Assembly: GCA_003991915.1 (NCBI GenBank)
Contig: RQTK01000002.1
Location: 1,557,868 to 1,621,867, forward strand
DNA from: Elysia chlorotica
Taxonomy: Eukaryota > Mollusca > Gastropoda > Plakobranchidae
Length of the DNA stretch: 64,000 nucleotides
Direction of reading: 5' to 3'
Under the pieces are notes generated by a model. The model was not told where the DNA came from and searched no databases. It worked only from the letters and a program-made list of their open reading frames with translations. Below are positions 1-12,100 of the stretch, piece by piece (within the stretch, counting starts at the first letter, position 1; each line of letters begins with the position of its first letter). A program made the translations under genes and the position numbers.

Positions 1-1366
1 TAATGTTCATGAAGAAAAGGACAGTTTCTTTGATGTAAATTATACACCTTTGGTTGTAATTTTATAACATTTTTGCATGAGAGGTCTTAAGACCTTTGAA
101 GCTTTGATGTGAAATGAGTCATCAAACATTCTTTGAGAGATCATTTAGAGTTATGAGTAAATGCTGTCTCATCCTGGTATAGTTTTTGTTCTCTCGCTTC
201 ACTATAAGAATTATAATCAAGCATTCATAAAACCTCATTTTTCAGCAAACTATGACAATGGGTGAATCTCCCACTTCTCTTACAAAAGGTATTGTTGTAC
301 CAAAAGGATTAATTTATTTATTGACCTTTCGAAGAGGTTTAATCATACATGCAATTGTTGCAGGATATTGCCTTTTTCGTTTTTATTAATCTTAAACCAT
401 TTGTTATAATGTACAAAAAAAGCTGTTTTATTTCCAACATGCAAGATGTGAAGACTCTTTATTTACTGTCTTAGATAATAAATGTACATAATATGTAAAA
501 AAAACAAACAAACTCACCTCGTATGCTACACAGTTTAGATTATTAAACCCAGGGAATCATTTTGTTCTTTCAGAAGTTAAAGTGGGCATTGGTAAACTGC
601 AATACATTTGTATGAACTGGGATCAGAGTTTTGCCTGATGTAAATATGTATCTATATAAACAATAATTAGTGTACTTTTTTGTTTTGTTTCCCTCTTTTT
701 CACTTTTGAGAAGTGGAAAATTTCCTAATTATAAAACTGCAGGCTTTGATTGACAAGATCAATGTCATATATGTTCAAATGAACATTTAATGTATTGGGT
801 AGCATTAATAATGAATAGCAGAAACGTTATTCAATACAATGGTAAATCGTTATTTAAAAGTTCATTTTAAATTAAAATGAAATTTTAGTGAGTTCAATTA
901 GCTCACATCATCTGGTTTTACTGTCGAAACCATTATATGGATATAGAATCAGATGTGATTCCCGCCTTTTCCTGGGCTATCCAACACCCCAAGTTTGTCC
1001 TCCCTCCTATCTTTTATAAAAGATTTCTTTTTTTAAATAGTTGATGATTCATTTTAGTTATAATCATTTTGCTTGCATTTTTAGCCCCATAGAGCAAATT
1101 AATTCTTATGGATGAGGATAATATGATGCAGTTGCAACCTTTAAAAGGGCAAGAAATACATTAATACATTTTAAAATGATGCTGAAAACCCAGCAGATCG
1201 AAATGTTTTCTTCTGTCATTTGCCATGTTGCATCATTTTGTCTATCTGTTTTGACGTAAGAATGCAAGTATACATCAAGTGTAGTTCATAATAGTCAACT
1301 GACACAAAACATAAAAGCTTTAGTGGATCTGCTATCAATTAGTGCAATCTAGTATAGTCATTTAGT

Positions 1367-1403
<37 letters not shown>

Positions 1404-4170
1404 GTAGTCATATTTTAAAAAGTTAAGATGAATGACACTTAGTTTTGCTGAAGATTTTTTAAAATGTATGAAAGAAAATTGTCACAGATATCATTCTTCT
1501 TCACTTTGTTTCCCATCAAAACTTTCTTTTTTAATCTATGCAATGTTGTCAATGGAAAAAAGATTGAGAATGACAATGTACTAAATGCTTTTAGCCCTGT
1601 TCTTTACTTTTAGTAGGATCAGAGTTTATTTTTAAAGTGGTAAGAAACAAGAATTAGCCTTTCCTTCATAATTTTAAAGAATTTTCTCTCTTTGGCTTGG
1701 GGAACAACTTTTAATAGATTATTAAAAATGATGGTCTATATTTTCTATGTTCAATAAATGTTTGCTTATATAAACTTCACTTTTACATCTACTTTGCTTT
1801 GCTTGATTAATGTTGGTGACTTGGTAGCTGTAAATATAATCAAGGTCAAGCAGTAAATGACGCAGAGTGTGCAAGTGCACGAAATGAGAATTATCTTGCT
1901 ATTCATTCTCCTTTTACGTACGTGTCAACTGAAAGAGATTATTTTGTACATGTATGTGCATCTTTACATTTACTGATTTAGAGTCTATAACTGTGGAACA
2001 TTTTTTGTGTAGGTTTAGTTGAAACAATTATGTTATTGATTCAATGACATTAAATCAGGTTTGAAGTAAATCTTTTAACTATCACTAGTATCAGCTTTGA
2101 AAGCACATTTGTATGGTATAGTTGACCAGGTTGCAGGACGAAGCAAGATGGAAAATCATATTTCAAATATCAAAGAACTTCCAGGCCCAATGCATTTTTT
2201 ATTTCATACACTTAAGTTGTAAAGACATGCAAGTATGCATAAGTCATCTGGCAAGTTTAATTCTAAATACTTTCAGCTACTTAGATATTATCCGCATCCA
2301 TACAATGGTAATTGATACCATTAAGTACTTGTTTTCATGATGCACAGAGCACAAACATAGAATTCCTAGTTGAAAAGCCACTTTATCTCTAATCGAACAA
2401 CTTTTTTGTTGTGTCAGTAGACAGTTAATTGATGAGGAAGATTAGCGGACACAGTAAGCTGCGTGCTTTATCATTTTCTATTGATCTAGCTTTAATTTGA
2501 CCCTGAATTAAAAAAAACAACAACAAACATGCCAGGGCGCATTTCAATAGTTTCTTTCTTATTTGTTAGTAATACTATACTATCAACAATCATTGTCAGG
2601 GAGATTGTTTTACTGAATGCATACTGTTCTTTGTACTACATGTGTATTTTTTTTTCTTCATATTAATTATTGTTGGACTGTCAGTTTTGTAGTGAAAAGA
2701 TCATACCTTTAGCATAAGCATTTTTTTTTCTCATATAAAAGGTCATTTGGTCAAAGTTGATGAGTTTGATTTTTGCATCACTTAGCAAGGTGGCTTATAA
2801 ACTTACAATTTTTTTTTTATAAAAACAAATTTGCAGATTTTTGTGATTTTTTGTGTGGAAGAGTTGTAAGGTGTAGGGAAAATTTCAATAAATATTAGTT
2901 GTAGGGAGTTGTATTTTTGGATTTGCTATGGAGGATTGCAAAATCAAACGATATTAATTTTATTATGTCATAAATTAGAATAGTTGAAGCTGTTATTCAA
3001 CTCCATTGCAGGTGTATAGGCCTGAATTAGATTGATAGATTTCCTTGCTAAAATCAATAAATTTGTACAGGCTAAACAAGCTAATGCACTGTGCACAAAG
3101 AACACCTGTGTGTGAATTCCTACCCAAACCCACAGCCAAGCCACTCCAGCTTTAGCTCTCTCTTAAAATAATTTCCCTCAATTCAACATGAAAGTTCTGG
3201 TCCCTGTGATGTCGAATTATCAGGTATGCACTGTATGTACGTATGCATTAAAATAAAAAAAAATTTAATTTCTATAATCTTAATGTTGAAGCCAATTTTA
3301 TTCATTTTTCTTCTTTTGAAATCTTATTGACTATCACCAAATGTTTCTGTCGACATATATAACTTTGGGAGCAGGAAAGTAAGTAGATTTTTTGTTACTT
3401 GTAATATATGATGTAAGATATCGAATCAGTTTTGTGTTGAAACCCTTACAACTATGCTGTTTTGCACCACCATAAAGAATAATCATGCACCATCAATTAT
3501 TTTTAATTGTTTCCTTGTTAACCTATGTTAAATTGAAGTTACTCTTTACAAATGTACATAGTGTGTAGTTTGATGTTAAAGAAACATAGGCAAGATTATA
3601 TAAATTGTTATAACAGTTGTTGTTCTGTTGTATATAAGATTCTGATTTCTCCATACTCTGCCCTTGGACCCCTTCCCATCAGATTGGTATGTGCAAAACG
3701 CTGCTTTCCTTTAACCAATCAATAAAAAATACAGCTCATTGCTACACCATATATACAGTTTGATATTTACCTCTGTTAATATCATGTTATTGTTGAAACG
3801 TTCATCCCATGATTTTTTTTCATCAGATGGAAATAAGTAAGACTGGATAAGGGTAGTTTACAATAGCTGTTAGTGTTATGCTGCATTTTAGTGTTATGTA
3901 ATGAAATTTCGGGAACCTTAGATCATGTCATTCAAGTTATCAAATATCTGAATTTTACTCACCAATTATTATTCCAAGTTTTTTTTTAACTTTAAGATAT
4001 GTAATGAAAAAAATAGTAGTATTTAATTCAAGCAATACAAGATAATGTTCTGAAAATCACAAAGATGTTTTTCAAACACCTATAAAATAAAGCATTTCAC
4101 ATTTAAGTAAAACATGTTCAAATAAAAGCATGAGATATGCATGTCTGCTCTCATTTAATGATGTTAAACA
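1..4170. other. AT-rich gene-free stretch
   Basis: I see no exon with both splice signals and recognisable protein similarity on either strand. The stretch has several AATAAA words and no GC-rich island, so it could be intergenic DNA or a long 3' untranslated region of a + strand gene lying to the left. Nothing decides between these. Confidence 0.5.
1368..1398. repeat. poly-T run (31 T)
   Basis: An uninterrupted run of 31 T. It could be the reverse of an old poly-A tail, but no retroposon body is recognisable beside it. Confidence 0.9.
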
Positions 4171-4172
4171 GA

Positions 4173-4211
4173 ACACACAGACACACACACACACGCACAC
4201 AGAGAGAGGGA

Positions 4212-4271
<60 letters not shown>
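4173..4271. repeat. compound (CA)n/(GA)n microsatellite
   Basis: About 30 bp of CA-type dinucleotides run into about 70 bp of GA dinucleotides. Open frames read through it on the minus strand are Leu-Ser or Cys-Val repeats and are not genes. Confidence 0.95.
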
Positions 4272-4275
<4 letters not shown>

Positions 4276-4910
4276 CAAGCTTTGATTGAAAACCTGGGAG
4301 CAAAGATAAAATAGATATATGTAAAAAAAAGAATTGAAATAAAAAATGCGTTTGGCGACCAAAAACCAAGATGATGAAAATACTATAATGGTATCAATGC
4401 TTAGAGACAAAAATTAGAACTTTTACTCTTTTATATTCCCCATTGCAACATGGTTATGGGTAAGACTACGAGATGAGCTGTAAAAAATGCAATCACTAAA
4501 ACGCCATAATAGAACCCCAAGGGGAATTTAGGGGATATGAAACCCGACCCGAGAGAGAGACAAAGAGAGAGAGAGTGAGTCAATGTATTTGCCACATTTT
4601 TGAGAATACCGAGGAGACAGAATGTAACAAACGAAATACACGTACATTGTACTTTAAAAATCCAATGTAACATTTTTAGAAACACACACTTGTGTTGGTC
4701 GTTAAATGTAAATTAAAATGTTTCTGACGCGTAAAACACATTGCTACACACATTTTAGAGATTATCTAGATAGGGCGTGAAGAAGAGGCAGTTCCATAAA
4801 TTTGGCACATTTTTTTGTTGTTGTTTACAATTAGGCCTACATTTTTTACCCAGCGTATGAGGATTGGTGAATCAGAGGTTTATTTTTATTAAAAAATAAA
4901 ACAACGGACA

Positions 4911-5041
4911 TTGTCGGTGTCAGTATAATGTGACCGGCTGAGTCCAGGATTGCACGTGTAGCAGCGCATAAAATTGTCAGACGTTAGTCTTGTAATCCGT
5001 CCACAAAATAATGAATGACTTAGGACTTAAACCCACCAAAC
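4911..5041 (+). repeat. SINE fragment, central domain and tail
   Basis: This matches the window's main SINE from the GGTGTCAGTATAATGTGACC block through AAAATTGTCAGACGTTAGTC and the CCGTCCACAA block to a degraded CTTAAACCCACC tail. The tRNA-like head is missing. It is more diverged than the copy at 19.2 kb, so it is older. Confidence 0.8.
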
Positions 5042-5077
5042 TCTCTCTATCTTTCTGCCTCTTATCTGTTTATTTAC

Positions 5078-5109
<32 letters not shown>
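5078..5109. repeat. (ATCT)n microsatellite
   Basis: About eight tandem ATCT units. Confidence 0.9.
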
Positions 5110-5110
<1 letters not shown>

Positions 5111-5351
5111 GTGTTCATGTCTTTCTATACGACTTTCTAATGTTTCAATCTAACTGACGACATAATCCCTATTTGCCTCGATCTTCAGCCGACGCTTTCT
5201 CGCGCTCTTCTGATAGTCACGTTCTCAGTAATTAGATGATACAAGCCGAAGCCTCTCAACTGATTACCAACTTCTACTGTTCTAGTCTAATAATAGGCTA
5301 ACTCTGCCAAACATAACGCACTGGCTGAGTACCAGGCGCAGCCTAGCAGGC

Positions 5352-5441
5352 AAATTGGCGCCGCCGGTTGAGTAACTTGAGTTATGGTTAAAAAAGAAAT
5401 TAGCGCCGCCGGTTGAGTAACTTGAGTTATGATTAAAAAAG
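5352..5441. repeat. 45-bp tandem duplication, two units
   Basis: Two adjacent units with a 45-bp period both contain GCGCCGCCGGTTGAGTAACT followed by TGAGTTATG(G/A)TTAAAAAAG. They differ at only a few positions, so the duplication is young. The GC-rich core stands out from the AT-rich surroundings. No function is evident. Confidence 0.85.
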
Positions 5442-5559
5442 GTGAGCACTGAGCACTGTGTGAGTAGATCTGCGTTTGTAGTGTGTGTACATTCGAACCG
5501 AAAGTAAAATAAGGCAATCGATTCGAGACTGGTACACTCAGGTACAGAACTGTATTACT

Positions 5560-5760
5560 CTAGAACTCTAGATCTAGATCTTGCCCCAGATTTGCAACTT
5601 CTGGATCTATCAAAGATTTTTTTTTACTTACGAGAAGGCCTAGAATAGATCTAGATCTAAATCTAGACTTAATAAATCTTTAAGTGGAATGAATGATCTA
5701 GACTTATTTCTCAAAATTGGAAATTTATAATTTAATCTAAAGTTTAGATCTAAAATTTAT
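5560..5760. repeat. AGATCT/TCTAGA-rich low-complexity segment
   Basis: The words CTAGATCT and AGATCTAGA occur again and again in about 200 bp without a fixed period. Similar patches lie at 18.88-19.13 kb and around 63.3-63.8 kb. Confidence 0.7.
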
Positions 5761-5840
5761 TGATTCTACTTACAAATCAAGGAAGTCTGAATATATATAA
5801 ATATTTATAACTTAGAGACATGACACTGAATTTTAACTTT

Positions 5841-5870
5841 AAATGTAGGCCTATACATAGGCCTACATTT
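5841..5870. repeat. 30-bp perfect palindrome around TAGGCCTA
   Basis: The 14-nt arm AAATGTAGGCCTAT is followed by AC and then by the exact reverse complement of the arm. The core ATGTAGGCCTACAT recurs at 50907-50920. I do not recognise a protein site. Confidence 0.85.
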
Positions 5871-6149
5871 TAGGCGTCACTCATAAGATCTTTTTTGAGA
5901 AACTTGATGACACTATAGGCCCTACTAGGAGAGCGCATTCTTCTTTTTTGTGGAAACCCATTAAGCGCGGCGCATCAGTTGACAGCCTCACTTTGAAAAA
6001 ACTACTGGTTCCGCAAACGGCTTCTTCACTGACTTAGCACCTCCCAACTAGGCTCTGCAGGGTGCTGAGTAACTGCCACTGGTAGTGGGCCTTCATTCAT
6101 CCTATATTTTTCCTTTTTTTATAACGCAAGAAACTTGTGCATGGGTATA

Positions 6150-6500
6150 GGCTACAGGCTCTTGAAATGTCAATCAACTAAATCAATGAATAGTTTGGAG
6201 GATTCTCAGCCTCCTACTCACATAATGACTGATAATATCACTGATGTTAACCTGAATCTCTAAGACAGGAAAGGGCTGAGGAAGAAGCAAGAGATCTTGG
6301 GTAACCTGGCATTGTTTAGTTCCGGTGTATAAAGAGGTTGGACCATTGAAGTAGGGGAAGATGGTGATGAAAGCCATGCTTTGACTGATGCTCATAGATA
6401 TGTGTCAAATGCTGCCCCACGGGACACAAAGACAAACAGACACACACACTGATGTAAAACAGGCGCTAGCCAAATTGCATGTTGAACTCAGGTCTGTTCT
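6150..6500. repeat. diverged copy of the repeat found in the PGAP6 5' region
   Basis: This aligns with about 20007-20400 and 21757-21990. Shared blocks are a CTCTTGA(G/A)AT segment, CTGAATCTCTAAGA(C/A)AGG with GGGCTGAGG, a GGACCATTGA segment, and AGCCATGCTTTGACT. On the minus strand both copies can be read in a frame containing SQSMA.TIF.Y.NGP. That frame is short and has no other support as a gene, so I call it an old interspersed repeat of unknown class. Confidence 0.6.
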
Positions 6501-7429
6501 GTTCGTGTGACTCTGGGCTTGTAATTGCAATTGCCTCACTTTTACATTGTACTGAGTTTATTTGGGTGTATGCCGACGCGTACTATAACTACTGGTGCTT
6601 CGCTTAATAATCTTTGATCATTACCGCCTCACGATAATTTTCTAGAAATTCGTGGGATGTAGATCTAATTAAATTTAAATATTATTAGGGTTGGTTTAGT
6701 AGGTGCGTAAGTAAGTATATCTCCGTATCCAGTGCTTGGGACTGAGGAGCAGAAGGTCCAAGATTCATTTTTTTTTGGTGTTGCTGCTTTTTTCCCATCC
6801 ACCCCCTTTTTTCTGCCCATCTCTGTAGGAAACCTATGGGGCATGATATTTATTTGAAGATGGCATTTTTTGCAATATTCGGCGCCAGATATCTGTAGCA
6901 TTTGTGCTCTGGATTGACGAGTAGGAGGCCAAAGGTTCTATACTCAGCTGATATCCATTTCTGTATGGTACTGTAGAACTTTCAATTGGGTCTACAAGGG
7001 TTCTAAACGCAAAATACTTTCAGTCAGGAGACTCACAGGAAAAGTGTTATTCTATGTAAAAGAGGCTTTGAACTGAAACATACCACACCCACAGCTCAAC
7101 ACTCAGAGCATCAGTTAACCAGGTGAACAGTACTGCCACACTCCACCTTTTTCAAACCCAGTCACCCGTGCCAGACCCAGACTGGTCATCTGGACGTTGG
7201 ACGGCCTTCAAAGAGTCGCCTGGGTTAAATATTTTGACTTTTGACCCACTTTTACTTGAACCACTTGAACGTATGATAAAACCGCTCCTTTTTAGTCACA
7301 TTTAAAGCGAAACGCAAAGAAACTAAACAGTGGTTAGTTGAAATCATAAACGGATTGGTCATATTTTGTTCGGCTTCAAAACCAAAACTATGCACATCAC
7401 GGACGAAATGGTAAAAGTGGTTTAATACT
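6501..7429. other. intergenic, nothing recognised
   Basis: Short open frames here carry no known motif and no matching splice sites. The 5' untranslated exon of the downstream peroxidase gene could lie somewhere in this stretch but cannot be placed from sequence alone. Confidence 0.4.
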
Positions 7430-7860
7430 TCATCCTGCCTCCTTCTCATTGTCCAATGACCACAAGCAATATCCTCTTATCTTTCGGCTCCTCTCTCTCG
7501 TCTCTCTTTTACTCCTTTTCCCCTTTTTATCTCCTTTTTTTCTTTTCCTCTGTTTTTTATTTATAATCTTTTCTCTTCCCTCTCTTGCAGTCACTCTTCT
7601 CCTCTGTTTCTCTCTCTTATAAATCTCACATTTTCTCTTTCTCACTTGTATCATCCTCTCTCTCTCCTCCAATTTCTTCCTTTTCTATCTTTCCTCTCTC
7701 TCCTTTTAGACTTTCTTTCCTTTCATTTGCATCCTCTCTTTTCTTAAATACTCCTGCTCCTTCCTCTCTTCTTTAGACTCGCCCCTTGTTCCTCTTCTCC
7801 CTATTCTTGCTCTTTCATATCTATCCTCCTCTCTCTGCTCCACCTCTTTTTGTTCCTTCT
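7430..7860. repeat. 430-bp polypyrimidine-rich tract
   Basis: The + strand is almost entirely C and T (CTCTCC, TTTTCTC and similar words) without a strict period, so it is an imperfect CT tract and not a clean microsatellite. Open frames on either strand are Ser/Leu/Phe-rich or Arg/Lys/Glu-rich and are composition artefacts. Purine/pyrimidine strand asymmetry of this length can form triplex DNA. Confidence 0.8.
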
Positions 7861-8538
7861 GAGCCTCTTTGTGAATATTGACATAAAATCAAGTAATTTT
7901 GTGCTCGGACTAATGTTGTCTTTTCGATCTCCAGTGTGCCTGGAATATAATCAATTGGCCTTATAATATGAACAGTTTCAAGCTTACAGGGATTTGTTTT
8001 TAATGTGACTCAAATTTACGCCAAACTTCATATCTCTATACAGCTGGAAGTCAGAATTATGAAGATAAAATGGTATTTCTGTTGCACATGTTACTTTTAC
8101 ATAATTTTCTTATCCCATAGAACTTAAAAACAACGAACTCTGACTCAGATAAAAATCCAATTTTTTTTCTCCTTACTATCTTGGGTCCAACAAATTAATC
8201 TCATACCCACCCTCTGTTCCAACAAATCGGAAAAGTTAGAAAGCTTACAAAATTGCAACCAGACACTCTAGTTTAAAGTATGTATATGACCAAGGATCAT
8301 GGCTAAGAAATAACATTTTTCCCATAAGCCAATGTAAAGTGTGGTGCACAGTAAAATGGGTGGGTCACACTGAATAATGAGCAGAGAGGGCAGGGGGAGA
8401 GGAGTGGCAGCTGACGGGTGTCTGTTGATCAAGATAGTAGATCAGAGATTTAAAAATGAAATATGTGTGGTTAAGAAAGAGGGAAAGGGAAAGTTGAAGG
8501 AAAAGGGGTGGAGGTGTGATTGATTCAACACCCATCTA
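7861..8538. other. intergenic flank of the peroxidase gene
   Basis: No gene or repeat recognised. Promoter elements for the downstream peroxidase may lie here, but I see no TATA box or other decisive signal. Confidence 0.35.
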
Positions 8539-8550
8539 GGTGCAATCATG

Positions 8551-8720
8551 GGGATGGGTGTCACTTCAGTTTAATGTGATGGGATGAGACAGGAGTTATG
8601 GTATACCTGTCCTGTCTCGTGTGTGGCCACACATAAAATTGTCAGATGTCAGTCTTGGGGCCCGTCCACAATATAGCCTATGTAGTGCTGATACTGGATG
8701 TTAAAACCAACTGAAACTCG
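8551..8720 (+). repeat. 5'-truncated SINE with 12-bp target-site duplication
   Basis: The body runs from GGGATGGGTGTCACTTCAGT through GAGACAGGAGTTATGG and CCGTCCACAATATAGCC to TTAAAACCAACTG. The 12-bp word GGTGCAATCATG flanks it exactly at 8539-8550 and 8721-8732. That is the target-site duplication of LINE-mediated retroposition. The tRNA-like head is missing. It lies about 260 bp upstream of the first peroxidase coding exon. Confidence 0.9.
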
Positions 8721-8980
8721 GGTGCAATCATGTGATAGAGGTACGCCGCGGTACGGTAATGGCAGCAGTGAGCCACACGTGGCTTCAACAAACCATGCAT
8801 CAAACGATCTATTTAAAATTAACTAGCGAATTATTTAAATCAGAGTTGCATTGTAAGACAAAAGAAAAGGAAAAAATGGTTTTGGTCAGTCAATTATCCC
8901 TAACTTCTGCCCTTTCAAAGTTGTCATTAATTTTTTCAAATGCTGATATATTTTTTTCTTTTTCATTGCTGTGTTTGCAG

Positions 8981-9156
8981 AATCAGCAATGGACTGGAAA
9001 AGGACAACTTGGGCTTGTAGTACAAAATGTCTTTTTGTGCTACTTCTGTGTAGTCTTGTTTCACAATGTAATTGTGATAATGAAGAAGATTTTTATTCTT
9101 ACACTGTGAAAGATATTCATGGCAACAAAGTGTCTCTGGAGGCCTACAGAGGAAAG
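8981..9156 (+). CDS. peroxidase coding exon 1
   Basis: Acceptor TTTGCAG before 8981, start codon at 8989, donor GTAATT after 9156, phase 0. It encodes residues 1-56: the signal peptide and the first beta strand ending AYRGK. An in-frame GTG upstream is not used, because it lies across the acceptor. Confidence 0.9.
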
Positions 9157-12100
9157 GTAATTTTCTCATTTCTCATACATGTAGTCCAAGTCGCATTTTG
9201 TTGTCAGTTGTGTCACATTCTAAGGTAGATTCAAGTTCAACGGAAGGGTGTTTTTAATTTGTAATGCTGGAAAAGTGTTAAAAATTTATTACTGTTTTTC
9301 TTTAGGATTTGAGTTCACTTTTGTAAATTTTTTTTGAAACTTGACATCCAGGAATCCTTAAAAAAACGACATATAACTTTGAAATTAAAAGAGGTGTAAG
9401 CTTGATTTTCTTTAAATGTACAAACAAAATGTATTGCCACAATAATGATTTGTATTTTTCCAGGTTTCCTTAGTGGCAAATGTTGCAAGTGAATGTGGAT
9501 ACACAGACAATCATTACTCTGGAATGGTATTATTGCAGCAAACATTTGCCCATACAGGAAGATTTAATGTCCTAGCATTTCCTTGCAACCAATTTGGTGA
9601 GCAGGAGCCAGGGGTGAGGATATCCAATTTCTTATATAATTTTGTATATCTCTTATGTGATGATCTTTATGGACATATTTTACATGAAATAGTATATTGT
9701 ATGTATTCATTTATCACTCTCATTAGGATATTTATCATAAGAACTGATGTATCTTGTATGGAGTCCGTATATTGTAGTTCTGTCCAATGATTTATTTTTT
9801 AAAGATGGAATAATAATGTACCTGTACTTAACCTTTTCTCAACACGCCGCTTACTTGTCTTGCAAATTGAGGTGCCCTGGGGTAGAACATCGGCTTCTGA
9901 CACAAAAATCCAAATTCGAGCCCTGGCGATTTTGCTCCCGACTGGTTGGATTGGTATCACTTTGATATGACCGGCTGAGACAGAAGTCATGGCATCCCCG
10001 CCCTGTCTCGTGTGTGGCAGCACATAACATTTTCAGGCGTCATTCTTGGGACCCGTCCACAATATAGCCTATATAGTGCTGATGTTGGATGTTAAACCAA
10101 CTCAACTCACTCAACTCTTGCAAAAATATATGCTCTCGTGCAGCACACCTTTGTGCTGAATTGCATACATTCCATTTTAAAATAAAAATCTTAAAGCTTT
10201 TACCTTTAACAACTTTTAAAAAATACCCCCCCAAAGTATGCATTCAAGGAATAGACATTGAATCATGCTATTTGAAAAATGTTAAAATAAACAAACACTC
10301 AAAACACTCAGAAACACGAAAATTTCATTATATTAATCTGTTATGTTTTGAAAGGGTCCTTAACCTAGCTATTTTCTCATACTGACACTCATAAGAAGTC
10401 AACTCGTGTCACATTTAAAATTAGAACTTTTTTTATGTGAAACCATTAAGTCAGGTCTAACCAGCATTAATTAAGGTGTTATTATGTGTGCTCAGAGTAA
10501 AATTTTTTTGTGAAGCCAAAAGAGAACCAAGTTAATGAATTGTATTTAAAAAAAAAGAATTTTCAATAGTAACAAAAAATGAGATATGAGGCTATCAATA
10601 ATATGAGTAGTGTTATATCTACTCGCTTGTTATGTGCATGCCTACATCAAAGTTTTACTTATGAATTATTTTAAGAAACTAAAAAGCACAGATATATACC
10701 TTTTGTTTAATTCCATGTCTTTTGCTCTTTCATAATGGTAGACATCTAAACTATCATGACAGTCTCTTGAGACGAAGGTGAATTGATCATAAGTCTTAGT
10801 GTCATTTTCATATTGCTTTGTCATAATCACCCTTCAATGGCAAGTCTACTGAAACATATGTTATTTTTGCCCATCAACTGAGCCTTTTCTGCAGCTTGTC
10901 AAATATAATTGAGCAACCCCTCCAGTAAAACCATGTGCCAGATGACAATGACCTTTTGAAAATCCTTAGCCAGCAGTGTATTGTTACAAAATGTCTATTG
11001 CGTTTGTAAACAGTTTTGAAATATCCCTCTTAGTTATTTGTCGACCATTACAATTTTATTCTTTAATTATACAGTAAGTGAAATGGACTCGCTGTCCAAA
11101 TCATGAGCTGTTGGCAGCAGATATTAGGCATTTCCAGAAGTATCCACCTATAATAACCTGTATGTCTCTTTGGAGGAGACATTTGTCTTGAGCCTTTGCT
11201 ATGTCTTAGAATCACATCTTAAAGACTCAAGATCTCTGATGTTAGTTTATTTCTGTTTTTTTTTTGTTGATTGAAAAATTCACATAATTTAGTCTTCAGT
11301 GATGCCAATTTTCCGCAAATCTACGGATTTTCAGTAAAAGAAAAGTTGGCAGATCAGGGCTCAGTACAGATCTGTCAAGGGATCATCTTGTGTCACTCAA
11401 GGTTCAGTAACAAAGCAATGATCCAGTTGGCATCACTGAGTCTTGATTGCTAAGGATCGTACTCATCGCTTGTCAAATTGATTGAACTTGTATAACTATT
11501 CATTTATGGACTAGAAATCAAGCTTTCTCCACCTAACATTGACTCAATATTATTAGTTTGACTTATCGTGCACACATGATTGTTGAAGTACCAAGGAGAT
11601 AATAATAACCTTTGAAGTGTTCATTCTCTCTTGCTGTCTTTTCTTCTGTTTGCATCTCCATTTAGTTCTTTCTACCCTGCTCTGTTCATGTGATTTATTA
11701 TGTTGATACTGCAATGTACTTGTCTACTTTATTTCTGTAACTTGTATCTTAAGTAAAGTGAAAGTGTGCAGATGTTTGGAGAACACTGAACAGGAATGCT
11801 TGCTTTGGTTCTTAATCATTAACTCCAGATATTAAACAATCTCGAAATTTTGTGCAAAAATTTTAATAACTGATTTTTTTTTTATGTCGCGTATCAGCAA
11901 TGAAATCTTTACTATACTACTGGCAGTCCAAGGGTATCATTTTTTCCTCTATATAATCAATGAAAAAAAATTTTTTTTAACCCCTTGATGTTATTTTCAC
12001 AAGTAAATGAAAATTATTATAGTAGCTTTTCATTTATTTCACACCAGTCAGATGAAGAGATCTATCATTTTGCCCATGATAAGAGGAAAATTAACTTCCC

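Noticed and set aside
8732-9109. 125-codon + strand frame overlapping peroxidase exon 1
   Set aside because: It runs through the intron acceptor in a frame different from the peroxidase. The peroxidase frame has homology and the other has none.
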